Of a stretch of 36,176 bases of DNA, positions 8,498 to 16,032 are shown piece after piece. The DNA is taken from positions 1 to 36,176 of the forward strand of contig NZ_VJZD01000080.1 of the NCBI RefSeq assembly GCF_009377175.1, written 5' to 3'. The stretch's first letter is position 1, and each line of letters begins with the position of its first letter. Origin of the DNA: Streptomyces adustus. Its GTDB lineage: Bacteria; Actinomycetota; Actinomycetes; Streptomycetales; Streptomycetaceae. The position numbers were made by a program, and so were the translations under genes. The notes beneath the pieces are model-generated. The model made no database searches. It saw nothing but the letters and a program-made list of their open reading frames with translations, and had not been told where the DNA came from.

Positions 8498-9268
8498 TCA
8501 GGCCTCGGCGGCCTCCTGCGTCTCACCGAGCACATGAAGCTGGGTGGCCACGGAGTGGAAGGCCGGCAGTTCGGCCGCGGCCTCCTCCAGCTTCAGCAGC
8601 GCCTCCAGGGCTCCGGGCTCGGTGTCGACGAGCACGCCGGGGACGAGGTCGGCGAAGATCCGCACGCCGTGCACGGCGCCGACCCGGAGACCGGCGCCCT
8701 CGACCAGCCCGGTGAGCTGCTCGGCGGTGAAGCGGTGCGGCACGGGGTCGCCCGCGCCCCAGCGGCCGTTCGGGTCGCCCAGGGCCTGGCGGGCCTCGGT
8801 GAAGTGACCGGCGAGGGCCCTCGCGAGCACGGCGCCGCCGAGCCCGGCCGCGAGGAGGCTGAGGACACCTTCGGTCCGCAGCGCGGCGACCGCGTTGCGC
8901 ACGCCCTCGGCGGGGTCCTCCACGTACTCCAGGACGCCGTGGCAGAGCACGGCGTCGTACCCGCCGCGCCCGACCACGTCGAACAGGCCGTGGACGTCGC
9001 CCTGAACGCCCTGCACCCGGTCGGCGACCCCGGCCTCGGCGGCGCGGCGCTCCAGCGCGAACAGCGCATTGGGGCTGGGGTCGACGACGGTGACCCGGTG
9101 GCCGAGCCGGGCGACGGGCACGGCGAAGTTGCCGCTGCCGCCTCCGCTGTCGAGGACGTCCAGCGACTCACGCCCGGTGGCCTTGACCCTGCGGTCGAGG
9201 GCGTCCTGGAGGACCTCCCAGACCACGGCGGTACGGAGGGAGGCACGGGGGCGCATCGGGTCCGGCAC
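8498..9268 (-). CDS. Class I SAM-dependent methyltransferase
   Basis: Rossmann-fold methyltransferase of 256 residues. Motif I is VLDSGGGSGNF (about 38-48), the acidic residue closing strand 2 is Asp63 (VTVVDPSP), and motif IV is YDAVLCHGVLEYVEDP. The last third has a mixed alpha/beta cap with PHRFTAEQLTGLVEGAGL. The overall pattern is like the CmoM/SmtA group (tRNA carboxymethoxyuridine methyltransferases), but substrate cannot be read from sequence. GTG 9268 has GAGGAG about 9 nt upstream; ATG 9256 is an in-frame alternative. A -10-like TAGGGT lies upstream on the minus strand at 9373-9378. It is monocistronic or weakly linked to the HEPN-like gene. Confidence 0.88.
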   Translation of the reverse strand: MPDPMRPRASLRTAVVWEVLQDALDRRVKATGRESLDVLDSGGGSGNFAVPVARLGHRVTVVDPSPNALFALERRAAEAGVADRVQGVQGDVHGLFDVVGRGGYDAVLCHGVLEYVEDPAEGVRNAVAALRTEGVLSLLAAGLGGAVLARALAGHFTEARQALGDPNGRWGAGDPVPHRFTAEQLTGLVEGAGLRVGAVHGVRIFADLVPGVLVDTEPGALEALLKLEEAAAELPAFHSVATQLHVLGETQEAAEA

Positions 9269-9508
9269 GGCAGTCGACTCCTCGGCACGGCACCGCCTCT
9301 GGTACGGCGGAGCGAACGGGGGCGCCCTCCCGGTCCGGTGTGCGGGCGGCGGGACGGCTTCAGGCGTTGTCCACCCTATTGCCTCGGGCCCCTCCCCCGG
9401 CCATCGGTCCGTCTGCCGGTCGGCCCCCGCCGGGCCCCGTCCGGCAGCGCGTCGCGCCGGAGGTCCGGCGCCCGGCCCGCGGGTCCTTCGCGGCCGGTAC
9501 GGCGCCGG

Positions 9509-10027
9509 TCATCCCGCGTCCTGGCGTGCCTGCGGGAGCACCGGCTGGAGCACCAGCAGCCGTTCGACGATGCGGACGAACATCGCCACGTCGCGTATCA
9601 GGTCGTCGGCGTCCCGGCGGCTGGCGGCACCCTGGATGCCCGCCTCCGCCCGGGCGCGCCGCCGGGCCCCGGCGGCGAACAGCGCGCTCCACTCGGTGAG
9701 TTCGGGCGCGATCTCGGGGAGCACTTCCCAGGCGCTGCGGATCCTGGCCCGGCGTCGGGGGTTGGTCTCCGGGCGGCCGCGCGCGGCGAGCACGGCGGCG
9801 GCGGTGCGCAGGGCGGCCAGGTGGGCCGTCGCATAGCGCTCGTTCGGTGTTTCCAGGACGGCGGCCTCGTCGAGTCCGGCACGGGCCTGGGCGAGCAGGT
9901 CGAGGGCGGCGGGCGGGGCCGTGGTCCGGCGCAGCACGGGGTGTACGTCGCTCGCCGGTCCGGTCAGTGAGGGGGCAGGGCCGGTGGCGCGGCGCCGATG
10001 GGCGGCTGCTGCGTTCGAGCTGGCCAT
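9509..10027 (-). CDS. SAV_6107-family HEPN-domain protein
   Basis: All-alpha protein of 172 residues matching the actinobacterial SAV_6107-type HEPN family in pattern: a disordered basic N-terminus, a helical pair around DLLAQARAGLDEA and ERYATAHLAALRTAAAVL, an Arg-rich helix (RRRARIRSAWEVLPEIAPEL), and a last helix IRDVAMFVRIVERLLVLQ. It contains RYATAH (Arg64 to His69), which fits the Rx4H form of the HEPN nuclease motif, though in the first helical pair rather than near the C-terminus. ATG 10027 is preferred over an upstream in-frame GTG (10057) because GGAGG lies 6 nt before it. It diverges from the ATPase/Pip operon. No antitoxin-like partner is visible, so a toxin role is not supported. 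Confidence 0.75.
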   Translation of the reverse strand: MASSNAAAAHRRRATGPAPSLTGPASDVHPVLRRTTAPPAALDLLAQARAGLDEAAVLETPNERYATAHLAALRTAAAVLAARGRPETNPRRRARIRSAWEVLPEIAPELTEWSALFAAGARRRARAEAGIQGAASRRDADDLIRDVAMFVRIVERLLVLQPVLPQARQDAG

Positions 10028-10116
10028 GACGAGCCTCCTGTCGTCTGGTGACGGCACTGTGTCCGTATGTGCCCATCGTGCGGTATGCCACTGACAATCC
10101 GATCTGACCTGCGCTT

Positions 10117-10163
10117 TTGCTTCGATCGAAGGTTCGGGCTAGTTTTTGCACTGACCAGTCAGT
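10117..10163 (+). promoter_or_regulatory. Promoter with TetR-type operator for the ATPase/Pip operon
   Basis: TTGCTT (10117-10122) and TAGTTT (10140-10145) are separated by 17 nt. ACTGAC-CA-GTCAGT, a perfect dyad of the kind bound by many TetR repressors, lies at 10150-10163, over the expected start site. A second perfect 12-bp palindrome, CTTCGATCGAAG (10120-10131), overlaps the end of the -35 and runs into the spacer. The tetR gene at the end of this operon is the obvious candidate repressor, giving autoregulation. The stretch is far more AT-rich than its neighbours. Confidence 0.7.
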
Positions 10164-10185
10164 TCAAAAATAGGGGATGAACGGG

Positions 10186-11190
10186 ATGGGCATGGGGGGA
10201 GCCGGGGACGGCGCCGCCGTCACGGCCCGGGACTTCGGGCTCGAGGGCCCCCGCGGCTGGGCGTTCCGCGGGGTCTCGATCGAGGCGGAGCCGGGCGCGC
10301 TGATCGCGATCGAGGGACCGTCCGGGTCGGGCCGCAGTTGCCTGCTGCTCGCGCTCACCGGACGGATGAGGGCCACCGAGGGCACGGCGACCGTGGGCGG
10401 GGCCCGGCTGCCGAAGCAGTCGGCGGCCGCGCGCCGGATCGGGGCGCCGGCCAACGTGGCCGGTGTCACCGACCTCGACCCCGCCCTGACCGTCGGCGAG
10501 CATCTGCACGAACGGGCGCTGCTCCAGCGGCGGTTCGGGGACTCCCTGCGCGGGCTGCTGCGCCCCCGGGCGGAGCGGGCGGCCGAGGAACGGCTGCGCG
10601 TCGACACCGCGCTGGCCGCCGCGGGCCTGGACCCGACGACCCTGCCCAAGGGTTCGCGTACCGCCGTGCGCGACCTGGAGCGGCTGGAGGCGCTGCGGCT
10701 GTCCGTCGCGCTAGCACTGATCGGACGGCCCCGCCTGCTGGGCGTCGACGACGCCGACCTCAAGCTCTCCGCGGCCGAACGGGCCGACGTGTGGGCGCTG
10801 TTGAGGTCCATCGCCGACGCCGGGACCACGGTCGTCGCGGTGTGCAGCGAGGCCCCCGAGGGCACGACGCCCGTGTCCACCCGGCCGACCGCCACCACGG
10901 CACCCGGCCCCGGCACGGAGTCCGGGACCGCCGCGGAATCCGGGACCGGATCGGAATCCGGGACCGGATCGGAGCCGAGCGCCGGTACGGACCCCGCACC
11001 CACACCCACACCCACCACGGATGCCGACGCCGAAGCCGACACCGGCACAGACCCCAGCACAGACCCCGGCGCAGATCCCGAAGCAACCCCCGGCACTGAT
11101 CCCGACGCGGATCCCCAAGTCGACACCGACGCCCACCCCGACGCGAAGAAGGAGGCGGCCGATGCGCTCGCCGAGACTGGCCGCTCTTGA
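10186..11190 (+). CDS. ABC-type ATPase-like protein with degenerate nucleotide site and acidic repeat tail
   Basis: The fold is ABC ATPase-like but the catalytic motifs are altered. Numbering from ATG 10186, Walker A is GPSGSGRS (44-51), with Arg50 in place of the invariant Lys. No LSGGQ signature is visible where it should be (LERLEALRLSVALALIGRP). Walker B is LLGVDDADL, with Asp at the catalytic Glu position (about 188-189). From about residue 226 the protein becomes a 110-residue low-complexity tail with ESGTGS-type hexads and TDPxxDP repeats. I prefer ATG 10186 because AGGGGA (10172-10177) is well spaced from it and too close to ATG 10177. It overlaps the Pip gene by 29 nt. A partner ATPase or regulatory subunit for the YhgE/Pip protein is inferred. 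Confidence 0.8.
   Translation: MGMGGAGDGAAVTARDFGLEGPRGWAFRGVSIEAEPGALIAIEGPSGSGRSCLLLALTGRMRATEGTATVGGARLPKQSAAARRIGAPANVAGVTDLDPALTVGEHLHERALLQRRFGDSLRGLLRPRAERAAEERLRVDTALAAAGLDPTTLPKGSRTAVRDLERLEALRLSVALALIGRPRLLGVDDADLKLSAAERADVWALLRSIADAGTTVVAVCSEAPEGTTPVSTRPTATTAPGPGTESGTAAESGTGSESGTGSEPSAGTDPAPTPTPTTDADAEADTGTDPSTDPGADPEATPGTDPDADPQVDTDAHPDAKKEAADALAETGRS
10917..10970 (+). repeat. 18-nt tandem repeats in the ATPase-like gene
   Basis: Units at 10935-10952 and 10953-10970 are identical (GGAATCCGGGACCGGATC), and 10917-10934 is a diverged third copy. They encode ESGTxx hexapeptides. A CACACC microsatellite follows at about 10997-11017. The tail appears to grow by slippage while keeping frame. 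Confidence 0.85.
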
Positions 11191-13246
11191 GCTCCGCCGC
11201 TTCGGCCGGGGCAGGCTCCCCCGGGCCGCCCTGGTCGCGCTCCTGCTGCTGCCGCTGCTGTACGGCGGGCTCTACCTGTGCTCGTTCTGGGACCCGTACA
11301 GCCGGCTCGACCGCATCCCGGTGGCCCTGGTGAACGAGGACGAGGGGGCCCGGGTCGGCGGGAAGCGGATCGACGCGGGCCACGACCTCGCCGAAGGGCT
11401 GCGCGACAGCAGGACGTTCGAGTGGCACGAGGTGAGCGCGGCCGAGGCGCGCGCGGGCGTGGAGGACGGCACGTACTACCTGTCGCTGACCATGCCCGCC
11501 GACCTCAGCCGGCGGATCGCCTCCAGTTCGGGTGACTCCCCCGAGACGGGCGCGCTCCAGGTGCGCACGAACGACGCGAACAACTACATCGTCGGGCAGA
11601 TCTCGCGGACGGTGTTCGGCGAGGTGCGCACGGCGGCGTCGACGAAGGCGTCGCGGTCCTTCCTGGACCGGATCTTCGTCTCGTTCTCCGACATCCACGG
11701 GCAGACGGTGAAGGCGGCCGACGGTGCCGACCGGCTCAAGAACGGCATCGGCAAGGCCGAGCAGGGCTCGAAGGACCTCGCCGACGGCCTGGTGGACGCC
11801 CGTACCGGCAGCACCGAGCTGGCCCGGGGCCTGAAGAAGCTCGACTCGGGCGCCGGTGACCTGGCGGACGGCTCGCGGCAGGTCGCCGAGGGCACCCAGG
11901 CGCTCGCCGACCGGGTCGACGGCATCGCGGACACGGTGGGCCCGTTCGTCGCGCAGAACGAGAAGACCATCGGCGACACCGCCCGGCTGGTCGCCGACTC
12001 GGCGGGCGCGATCCGTCGAAACCTCGGCATCCTGGTGAAGACGGCTCCGGCCGCCGCCGACGGCGCCCACGCGGCCTCGGACACCCTGCACGACGTCTAC
12101 GAGCGGCGCTGCGCGACCCCGGTGCTGCCCGACACCGCGTGCGTCGATCTGAAGAAGGCCCAGGAGGCCGCCACCGACGTGGCGTCGATCGCCGACGACC
12201 TCAACACCCTGATCGCCGACCAGGACGGCGACCTGAAGAAGCTCGACACGCAGCTCGCCCTGCTCCAGAAGCAGGCCCGCGCGCTGGCCGACCGCGCGCC
12301 GCACCTCTCCGAGGACCTCGACGACGCCGTCTCCAAGATCGACAAGCTGAACGCCGGGGCCGCCCGGGTCGCCGCCGGGGCGAAGCGGCTGCACACCGGA
12401 CTCGGCACCGCCCGGACCGGCGCGGGCGACCTCGACGCGGGCGTCGGCCGGCTCAGCTCGGGCGCCGACGACCTGAACGGCGGCATGTACAAGCTCGTCG
12501 ACGGCTCCGGCACCCTGGCGGGCGGCCTGCACGACGGCGCCGCGCGGATCCCCGACTACGACGAGCAGGACCGCGACCGGCGCACCGGGGTCATGGCCGA
12601 CCCGGTCAAGCTGGCCTCGCAGAACCTGCACAAGGCGCCCAACTACGGCACCGGGTTCGCCCCGTACTTCATCCCGCTGTCCCTGTGGGTCGGCGCGATG
12701 GTGGCGTACATGCTGATCGCGCCGCTGAACCGGCGCGCGCTCGCCGCGGGCGCCCCGGCCTGGCGGATCGCGCTGGCCGGCTGGCTGCCCGTGGTCGCGG
12801 TCGGCGTGCTCCAGACGACGGCCCTGATGGCCGTGCTGCACTGGGCGATCGGGCTGGAGATGACCCGGGCGGCCGGGACCGTCGGCTTCCTGTTCCTGGT
12901 GTCGGCGTGCTTCGCGGCGCTCGTGCAGTGGCTCAACGCGCGCTTCGGAGCGGCAGGCCGGATCCTCGTCCTGGCCCTGCTGATGCTCCAGCTGACGTCG
13001 GCGGGCGGCACGTACCCCGTACAGACCAGTCCCCGCTTCTTCGACGCGATCCACCCCTTCCTGCCGATGAGTTACGTCGTCGCGGCCCTCAGGCGGCTCA
13101 TCACGGGCGGCGGCCTGGGCCCGGTGTGGCAGGCGTGTGCCGTGCTCGTCGCGTTCACCGCGGGCGCCCTCGCGCTGACCGCGCTGTCGGCGCGCCGCCG
13201 CCAGGTGTGGACGCTCGACCGGCTGCATCCGGAGCTGACCCTGTGA
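11162..13246 (+). CDS. YhgE/Pip-family membrane protein
   Basis: A 694-residue protein with the classic Pip layout: a basic N-terminus, one membrane helix (about 21-41), FWDPYSRLDRIPVALVNEDEG (the YhgE/Pip N-terminal signature), a long extracytoplasmic region, and a C-terminal block of five or six membrane helices starting near PYFIPLSLWVGAMVAYML. The extracytoplasmic region contains heptad-like repeats (GLVDARTGSTELARGLKKLD, DGSRQVAEGTQALADRV) as in long coiled-coil Pip proteins. It is distantly related to ABC-2-type permeases and ESX-associated/phage-infection proteins; the transported molecule is unknown. ATG 11162 has AAGGAGG at 6-7 nt. It sits between an ATPase-like gene and tetR in one operon. 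Stop and tetR region are nearly contiguous. Confidence 0.92.
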   Translation: MRSPRLAALELRRFGRGRLPRAALVALLLLPLLYGGLYLCSFWDPYSRLDRIPVALVNEDEGARVGGKRIDAGHDLAEGLRDSRTFEWHEVSAAEARAGVEDGTYYLSLTMPADLSRRIASSSGDSPETGALQVRTNDANNYIVGQISRTVFGEVRTAASTKASRSFLDRIFVSFSDIHGQTVKAADGADRLKNGIGKAEQGSKDLADGLVDARTGSTELARGLKKLDSGAGDLADGSRQVAEGTQALADRVDGIADTVGPFVAQNEKTIGDTARLVADSAGAIRRNLGILVKTAPAAADGAHAASDTLHDVYERRCATPVLPDTACVDLKKAQEAATDVASIADDLNTLIADQDGDLKKLDTQLALLQKQARALADRAPHLSEDLDDAVSKIDKLNAGAARVAAGAKRLHTGLGTARTGAGDLDAGVGRLSSGADDLNGGMYKLVDGSGTLAGGLHDGAARIPDYDEQDRDRRTGVMADPVKLASQNLHKAPNYGTGFAPYFIPLSLWVGAMVAYMLIAPLNRRALAAGAPAWRIALAGWLPVVAVGVLQTTALMAVLHWAIGLEMTRAAGTVGFLFLVSACFAALVQWLNARFGAAGRILVLALLMLQLTSAGGTYPVQTSPRFFDAIHPFLPMSYVVAALRRLITGGGLGPVWQACAVLVAFTAGALALTALSARRRQVWTLDRLHPELTL

Positions 13247-13293
13247 TCCCCCGGGGACCGGACCGGGGCGCGGTTGCTGTGAGAATCGACGCC

Positions 13294-13932
13294 ATGGAAA
13301 GCAGCAGCGCCACGTCGAGCGGCAGCACGCGCCGCGAGGCCACCCGGCAGAAGCTCTACGAGGCCGCCGTCACGCTCATCGCCGAGCAGGGTTTCTCCGC
13401 CACCACGGTGGACGAGATCGCCGAGCGTGCCGGGGTCGCCAAAGGCACGGTCTACTACAACTTCGCGAGCAAGTCGGTCCTCTTCGAGGAGCTGCTGCGG
13501 CACGGCGTGGGACTGCTGACCGCGTCCCTGCGGGACGCCGCCGCGCGCACCGAGCGCGAGGGCGGCACGAAGGTCGACGCCCTGGACGCGATGATCCGCG
13601 CCGGGCTCGTCTTCATCGACCGCTATCCGGCCTTCACCCAGCTGTACGTGGCGGAGCTATGGCGGACCAACCGGGCCTGGCAGTCGACGCTCATGATGGT
13701 GCGGCAGCAGGCGGTGGCGGTCGTCGAGGGGGTGCTGCGCGAGGGCATCGAGCGCGGTGAGTTCAGCGACGAGATCGATGTGCAGCTGACCGCGGCCGCG
13801 CTGGTCGGCATGGTGCTGGTGGCCGCCCTGGACTGGCAGGCGTTCCAGCCGGAACGGTCGCTGGACGACGTGCACGCGGCGCTGTCCCGGCTGCTCCAGG
13901 GCCGGGTCAGCGGCAGCCACCAAGGCCACTAG
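13294..13932 (+). CDS. TetR-family transcriptional regulator
   Basis: Repressor of 212 residues. The N-terminal helix-turn-helix is typical: REATRQKLYEAAVTLIAEQG, then FSATTVDEIAERAGVAKGTV and YYNFASKSVLFEELL. The C-terminal ligand domain includes FIDRYPAFTQLYVAELWRTN and a final helix region ending LLQGRVSGSHQGH. ATG 13294 is used; an in-frame GTG at 13243 overlaps the Pip stop (GTGA) with GGAG 8 nt before it and would add 17 residues, so the start is uncertain. It is last in the operon and most likely binds the ACTGACCAGTCAGT palindrome in the operon's promoter. The inducer is unknown. Confidence 0.92.
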   Translation: MESSSATSSGSTRREATRQKLYEAAVTLIAEQGFSATTVDEIAERAGVAKGTVYYNFASKSVLFEELLRHGVGLLTASLRDAAARTEREGGTKVDALDAMIRAGLVFIDRYPAFTQLYVAELWRTNRAWQSTLMMVRQQAVAVVEGVLREGIERGEFSDEIDVQLTAAALVGMVLVAALDWQAFQPERSLDDVHAALSRLLQGRVSGSHQGH

Positions 13933-13985
13933 GCCCTGTCGCTCCCGCGCGGCGCTCACCCCACGCGGCCGAGCGCCGCACACGA

Positions 13986-14039
13986 AAGTGCCGGTCCGTC
14001 CCGGCCGCGTCCCCCCGCGGCCGTTCCGGACCGGCACTT
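13986..14039 (+). terminator. Long hairpin after tetR
   Basis: A 13-bp outer stem (AAGTGCCGGTCCG / CGGACCGGCACTT) encloses an inner stem CGGCCGCG-tccccc-CGCGGCCG. It starts 54 nt after the tetR stop and should end the ATPase-Pip-TetR transcript. Confidence 0.75.
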
Positions 14040-14471
14040 CGCCGTACCCCCGTGTTTCCCCGTTTTTCCGGTCCTTCCCCGTGCTCCCCCGCCGGTTCCC
14101 CGTTCGGTCGTTCCCCCGGGATCCCCCGTGTCTCGCTCCCGCCGACCGGGTCGGCGGAAGGAGCGGTCGAGGGCCGGACCGTTCCGCCGCCCCGTGTCGG
14201 CGGTGCCGGACCCGGGCCCCTTCCCGTGCCTCCACTCTCTCGTTCCCGCAGGTCGCGCCCCATCCGCGCGCGTACTCATCTCGCCCCCTAGGTACAGGTA
14301 CTCAGCCGTGCGCAGTTGCGCCCATGCCGCGCCGTCGCCGCATGGCTTCGATCGCGGACGTGCCCGTACTCCCCCCGGTGTCCACCGGCGACCGGACAGC
14401 GCGCCCGGGATCGGCGCCGGACCGACCGGCCGCGGCCCGGGCTGTCGGTGGCGGTCGATAAAGTCGCAGGC
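14040..14471. other. Non-coding spacer with polypyrimidine tract
   Basis: This 432-nt spacer has no ORF with plausible codon use. 14040-14130 is a C/T-rich tract on the plus strand with irregularly repeated CCCCGTTTTTCC-like words, that is, G-runs on the minus strand. Further right, GTACTCA occurs at 14272-14278 and 14298-14304 around GGTACAGGTACT. On the minus strand this gives a GGGGGCGAG ribosome-site look-alike before an ATG at 14279, but the 107-codon frame that follows uses many rare AGA/AGG/GGA codons and runs through the tetR terminator, so I do not call it a gene. The promoter for the 14472 gene must lie here, but I could not identify it. Confidence 0.5.
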
Positions 14472-15995
14472 ATGGCACGGATTGCGGTGATCGGCGCCGG
14501 GATGGGCGCGATGGCGGCCGCTGCCCGGCTGGCCGTCGCGGGCCACCGGGTGGCGGTGTACGAGCGGACGGGGACGTACGGCGGTGCGGTGCGCCGCTTC
14601 GAACGGGACGGGTTCGGATTCGACACCGGTCCCGGCCTGCTGGCGGTGCCCGCGGTCTACCGGGACCTGTTCGTCAAGACCGGCCGGCAGCCGCTGGAGG
14701 AGTGCGTCGAGCTGGTCCAGGTCGACCCGTCCGCGCGGCACGTCTTCGCGGACGGCTCGGAGGTCTCGCTGCCCAACGCCTCCCGCGCGGGCGTCGTCTC
14801 CGCCCTGGACCTGGCCCTCGGGGCGGGAGCCGGGCAGCGCTGGGGCGACTTCCTGGTGCGGGCCCGGGAGGCCTGGGACCGCACCCGCCGGCCGCTGCTC
14901 GAAGAGCCCCTGTGGGCCGACTGGCGGGTGCTGGCCGAGCGTGAGCCCTACCCGGCGGTCCCGCACAAGCGGCTGCTGCGCACCCGGCAGGCCGGCACGC
15001 TCGCCGAGATCGGCGCCTGGGAACTGCGCGACCCCCGGCTCACCGCGCTGCTGGAGAGCCACGCCCTCGGCTACGGCCTGGACCCGCGGGACACCCCGGC
15101 GAGCGCGGCCGTGCTGCCGTACATGGAGCACGCCTTCGGCACCTGGTACGTCCGCGGTGGCATGCGCGAGCTGGCGCGCGCCGTGTACGAGCGGTGCCTG
15201 GACCGCCGGGTCGAGTTCGTGTTCGAGGCCGAGGTCCGCCGGATCCTGGACAAGGACGGGCGGGCCGCGGGGGTGGAGCTGGCCGACGGGTCGCTGGTGG
15301 AGGCGGACCACGTGGTGGCGGGCGTGGCGCCCGAGCGGTTGAGCGCCATGACCGGGCACGAGCTGTACGGACCCGACGACCTGCGGCCCACGACCGGGCC
15401 CGCGGCCGGGGCCGAGGCCGAGGTCGAGGTCGCCCCCGGCCGGTTCACGGTGTTCCTGGCGCTGCGCGGGCGCCCCGGGCCCGGTGCCGCCCACCGGACG
15501 GTCGTGCACGCCCCCGACCGCACGGCCGAGCTGGACCGCCTGCACCGCGCCGGGGACGAGCCGGTGCGGCCCACCGTGACGGTGCTGCGGCCGGACGACC
15601 CCGCCCTGCGCCCCGACGCGGAGCACGAGTCCGTGGTGCTGTCGGCCGTGTCGGCGCCCGTCGCGAAGGGCGCCGAGGAACGGTTCGCGGACCTGCTCGT
15701 CGAGGCCGCCGAGCAGGCCGTGCCCGGGCTGCGCGAGCGACTGCTGTGGCGCGAGGTACGCGCCCCGGGCGCCGGGGGCGAGGGGACGGAGTCAGGGTTC
15801 GGCGCGCTCGCCGCCCCCGCGCTGGCCGCCGGTGCCGGCCGCTTCCTGCGGCCGTCCAACGTCACCGCGCTGCCGGGGCTGTACCGGGTGGGCGGCCGGT
15901 CGCATCCCGGCGGCGGTCTCCCGCACGCCGGGATGTCGGGCGCGCTGGTGGCCGGACTGATCGTGGAGGGGCCGGACTTCCAGGGCTCGCAGTGA
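14472..15995 (+). CDS. Phytoene-desaturase-like FAD-dependent oxidoreductase
   Basis: Flavoprotein of 507 residues in the CrtI/amine-oxidase superfamily. The N-terminal dinucleotide-binding motif is IAVIGAGMGAMAAAARLA (about 4-21), followed by VAVYERTGTYGGAVRRFE, DGFGFDTGPGLL (the CrtI-type flavin contact) and, internally, YVRGGMRELARAVYER. The C-terminal FAD motif LYRVGGRSHPGGGLPHAGMSG is clear and is the best diagnostic. Carotenoid desaturases and retinol-saturase-like enzymes share this layout; no other carotenoid gene lies nearby, so the substrate is unknown. ATG 14472 is chosen because the fold starts directly after it, although no good Shine-Dalgarno precedes it; GTG 14448 is an in-frame alternative. 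Convergent with the next gene, with a shared terminator between. Confidence 0.88.
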   Translation: MARIAVIGAGMGAMAAAARLAVAGHRVAVYERTGTYGGAVRRFERDGFGFDTGPGLLAVPAVYRDLFVKTGRQPLEECVELVQVDPSARHVFADGSEVSLPNASRAGVVSALDLALGAGAGQRWGDFLVRAREAWDRTRRPLLEEPLWADWRVLAEREPYPAVPHKRLLRTRQAGTLAEIGAWELRDPRLTALLESHALGYGLDPRDTPASAAVLPYMEHAFGTWYVRGGMRELARAVYERCLDRRVEFVFEAEVRRILDKDGRAAGVELADGSLVEADHVVAGVAPERLSAMTGHELYGPDDLRPTTGPAAGAEAEVEVAPGRFTVFLALRGRPGPGAAHRTVVHAPDRTAELDRLHRAGDEPVRPTVTVLRPDDPALRPDAEHESVVLSAVSAPVAKGAEERFADLLVEAAEQAVPGLRERLLWREVRAPGAGGEGTESGFGALAAPALAAGAGRFLRPSNVTALPGLYRVGGRSHPGGGLPHAGMSGALVAGLIVEGPDFQGSQ

Positions 15996-16002
15996 GGGCC
16001 GT

Positions 16003-16032
16003 GGCCCCGGGGACCCGACGGTCCCCGGGCCT
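16003..16032. terminator. Terminator between convergent genes
   Basis: CCCGGGGACC (16006-16015), loop CGAC and GGTCCCCGGG (16020-16029) form a 10-bp stem in the 37-nt gap between the oxidoreductase gene and the minus-strand membrane protein gene. It could act in both directions. Confidence 0.7.

Noticed and set aside
9509..10057. Toxin-antitoxin role for the HEPN-like gene
   Set aside because: There is no small antitoxin or MNT partner next to it and the divergent neighbours form a different operon.
10028..10116. A clear promoter for the HEPN-like gene on the minus strand
   Set aside because: TTGTCA (10092-10097) could be a -35, but no acceptable -10 lies at 16-19 nt, so I did not annotate it.
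10760..13228. An 822-codon minus-strand frame across the Pip gene
   Set aside because: Low-complexity Arg/Gly/His-rich translation with no motif; the plus-strand frame has clear membrane helices, a start with AAGGAGG and operon overlap.
13956..14279. Minus-strand ORF beginning MSTRADGARPAGTREW with GGGGGCGAG before its ATG
   Set aside because: The ribosome-site look-alike is tempting, but the frame uses many AGA, AGG and GGA codons, has no third-position bias, and runs through the tetR terminator.
14316..14471. An N-terminal extension of the desaturase-like protein from 14316
   Set aside because: The added residues are Arg/Pro-rich and lack any conserved feature; the FAD motif begins right after ATG 14472.
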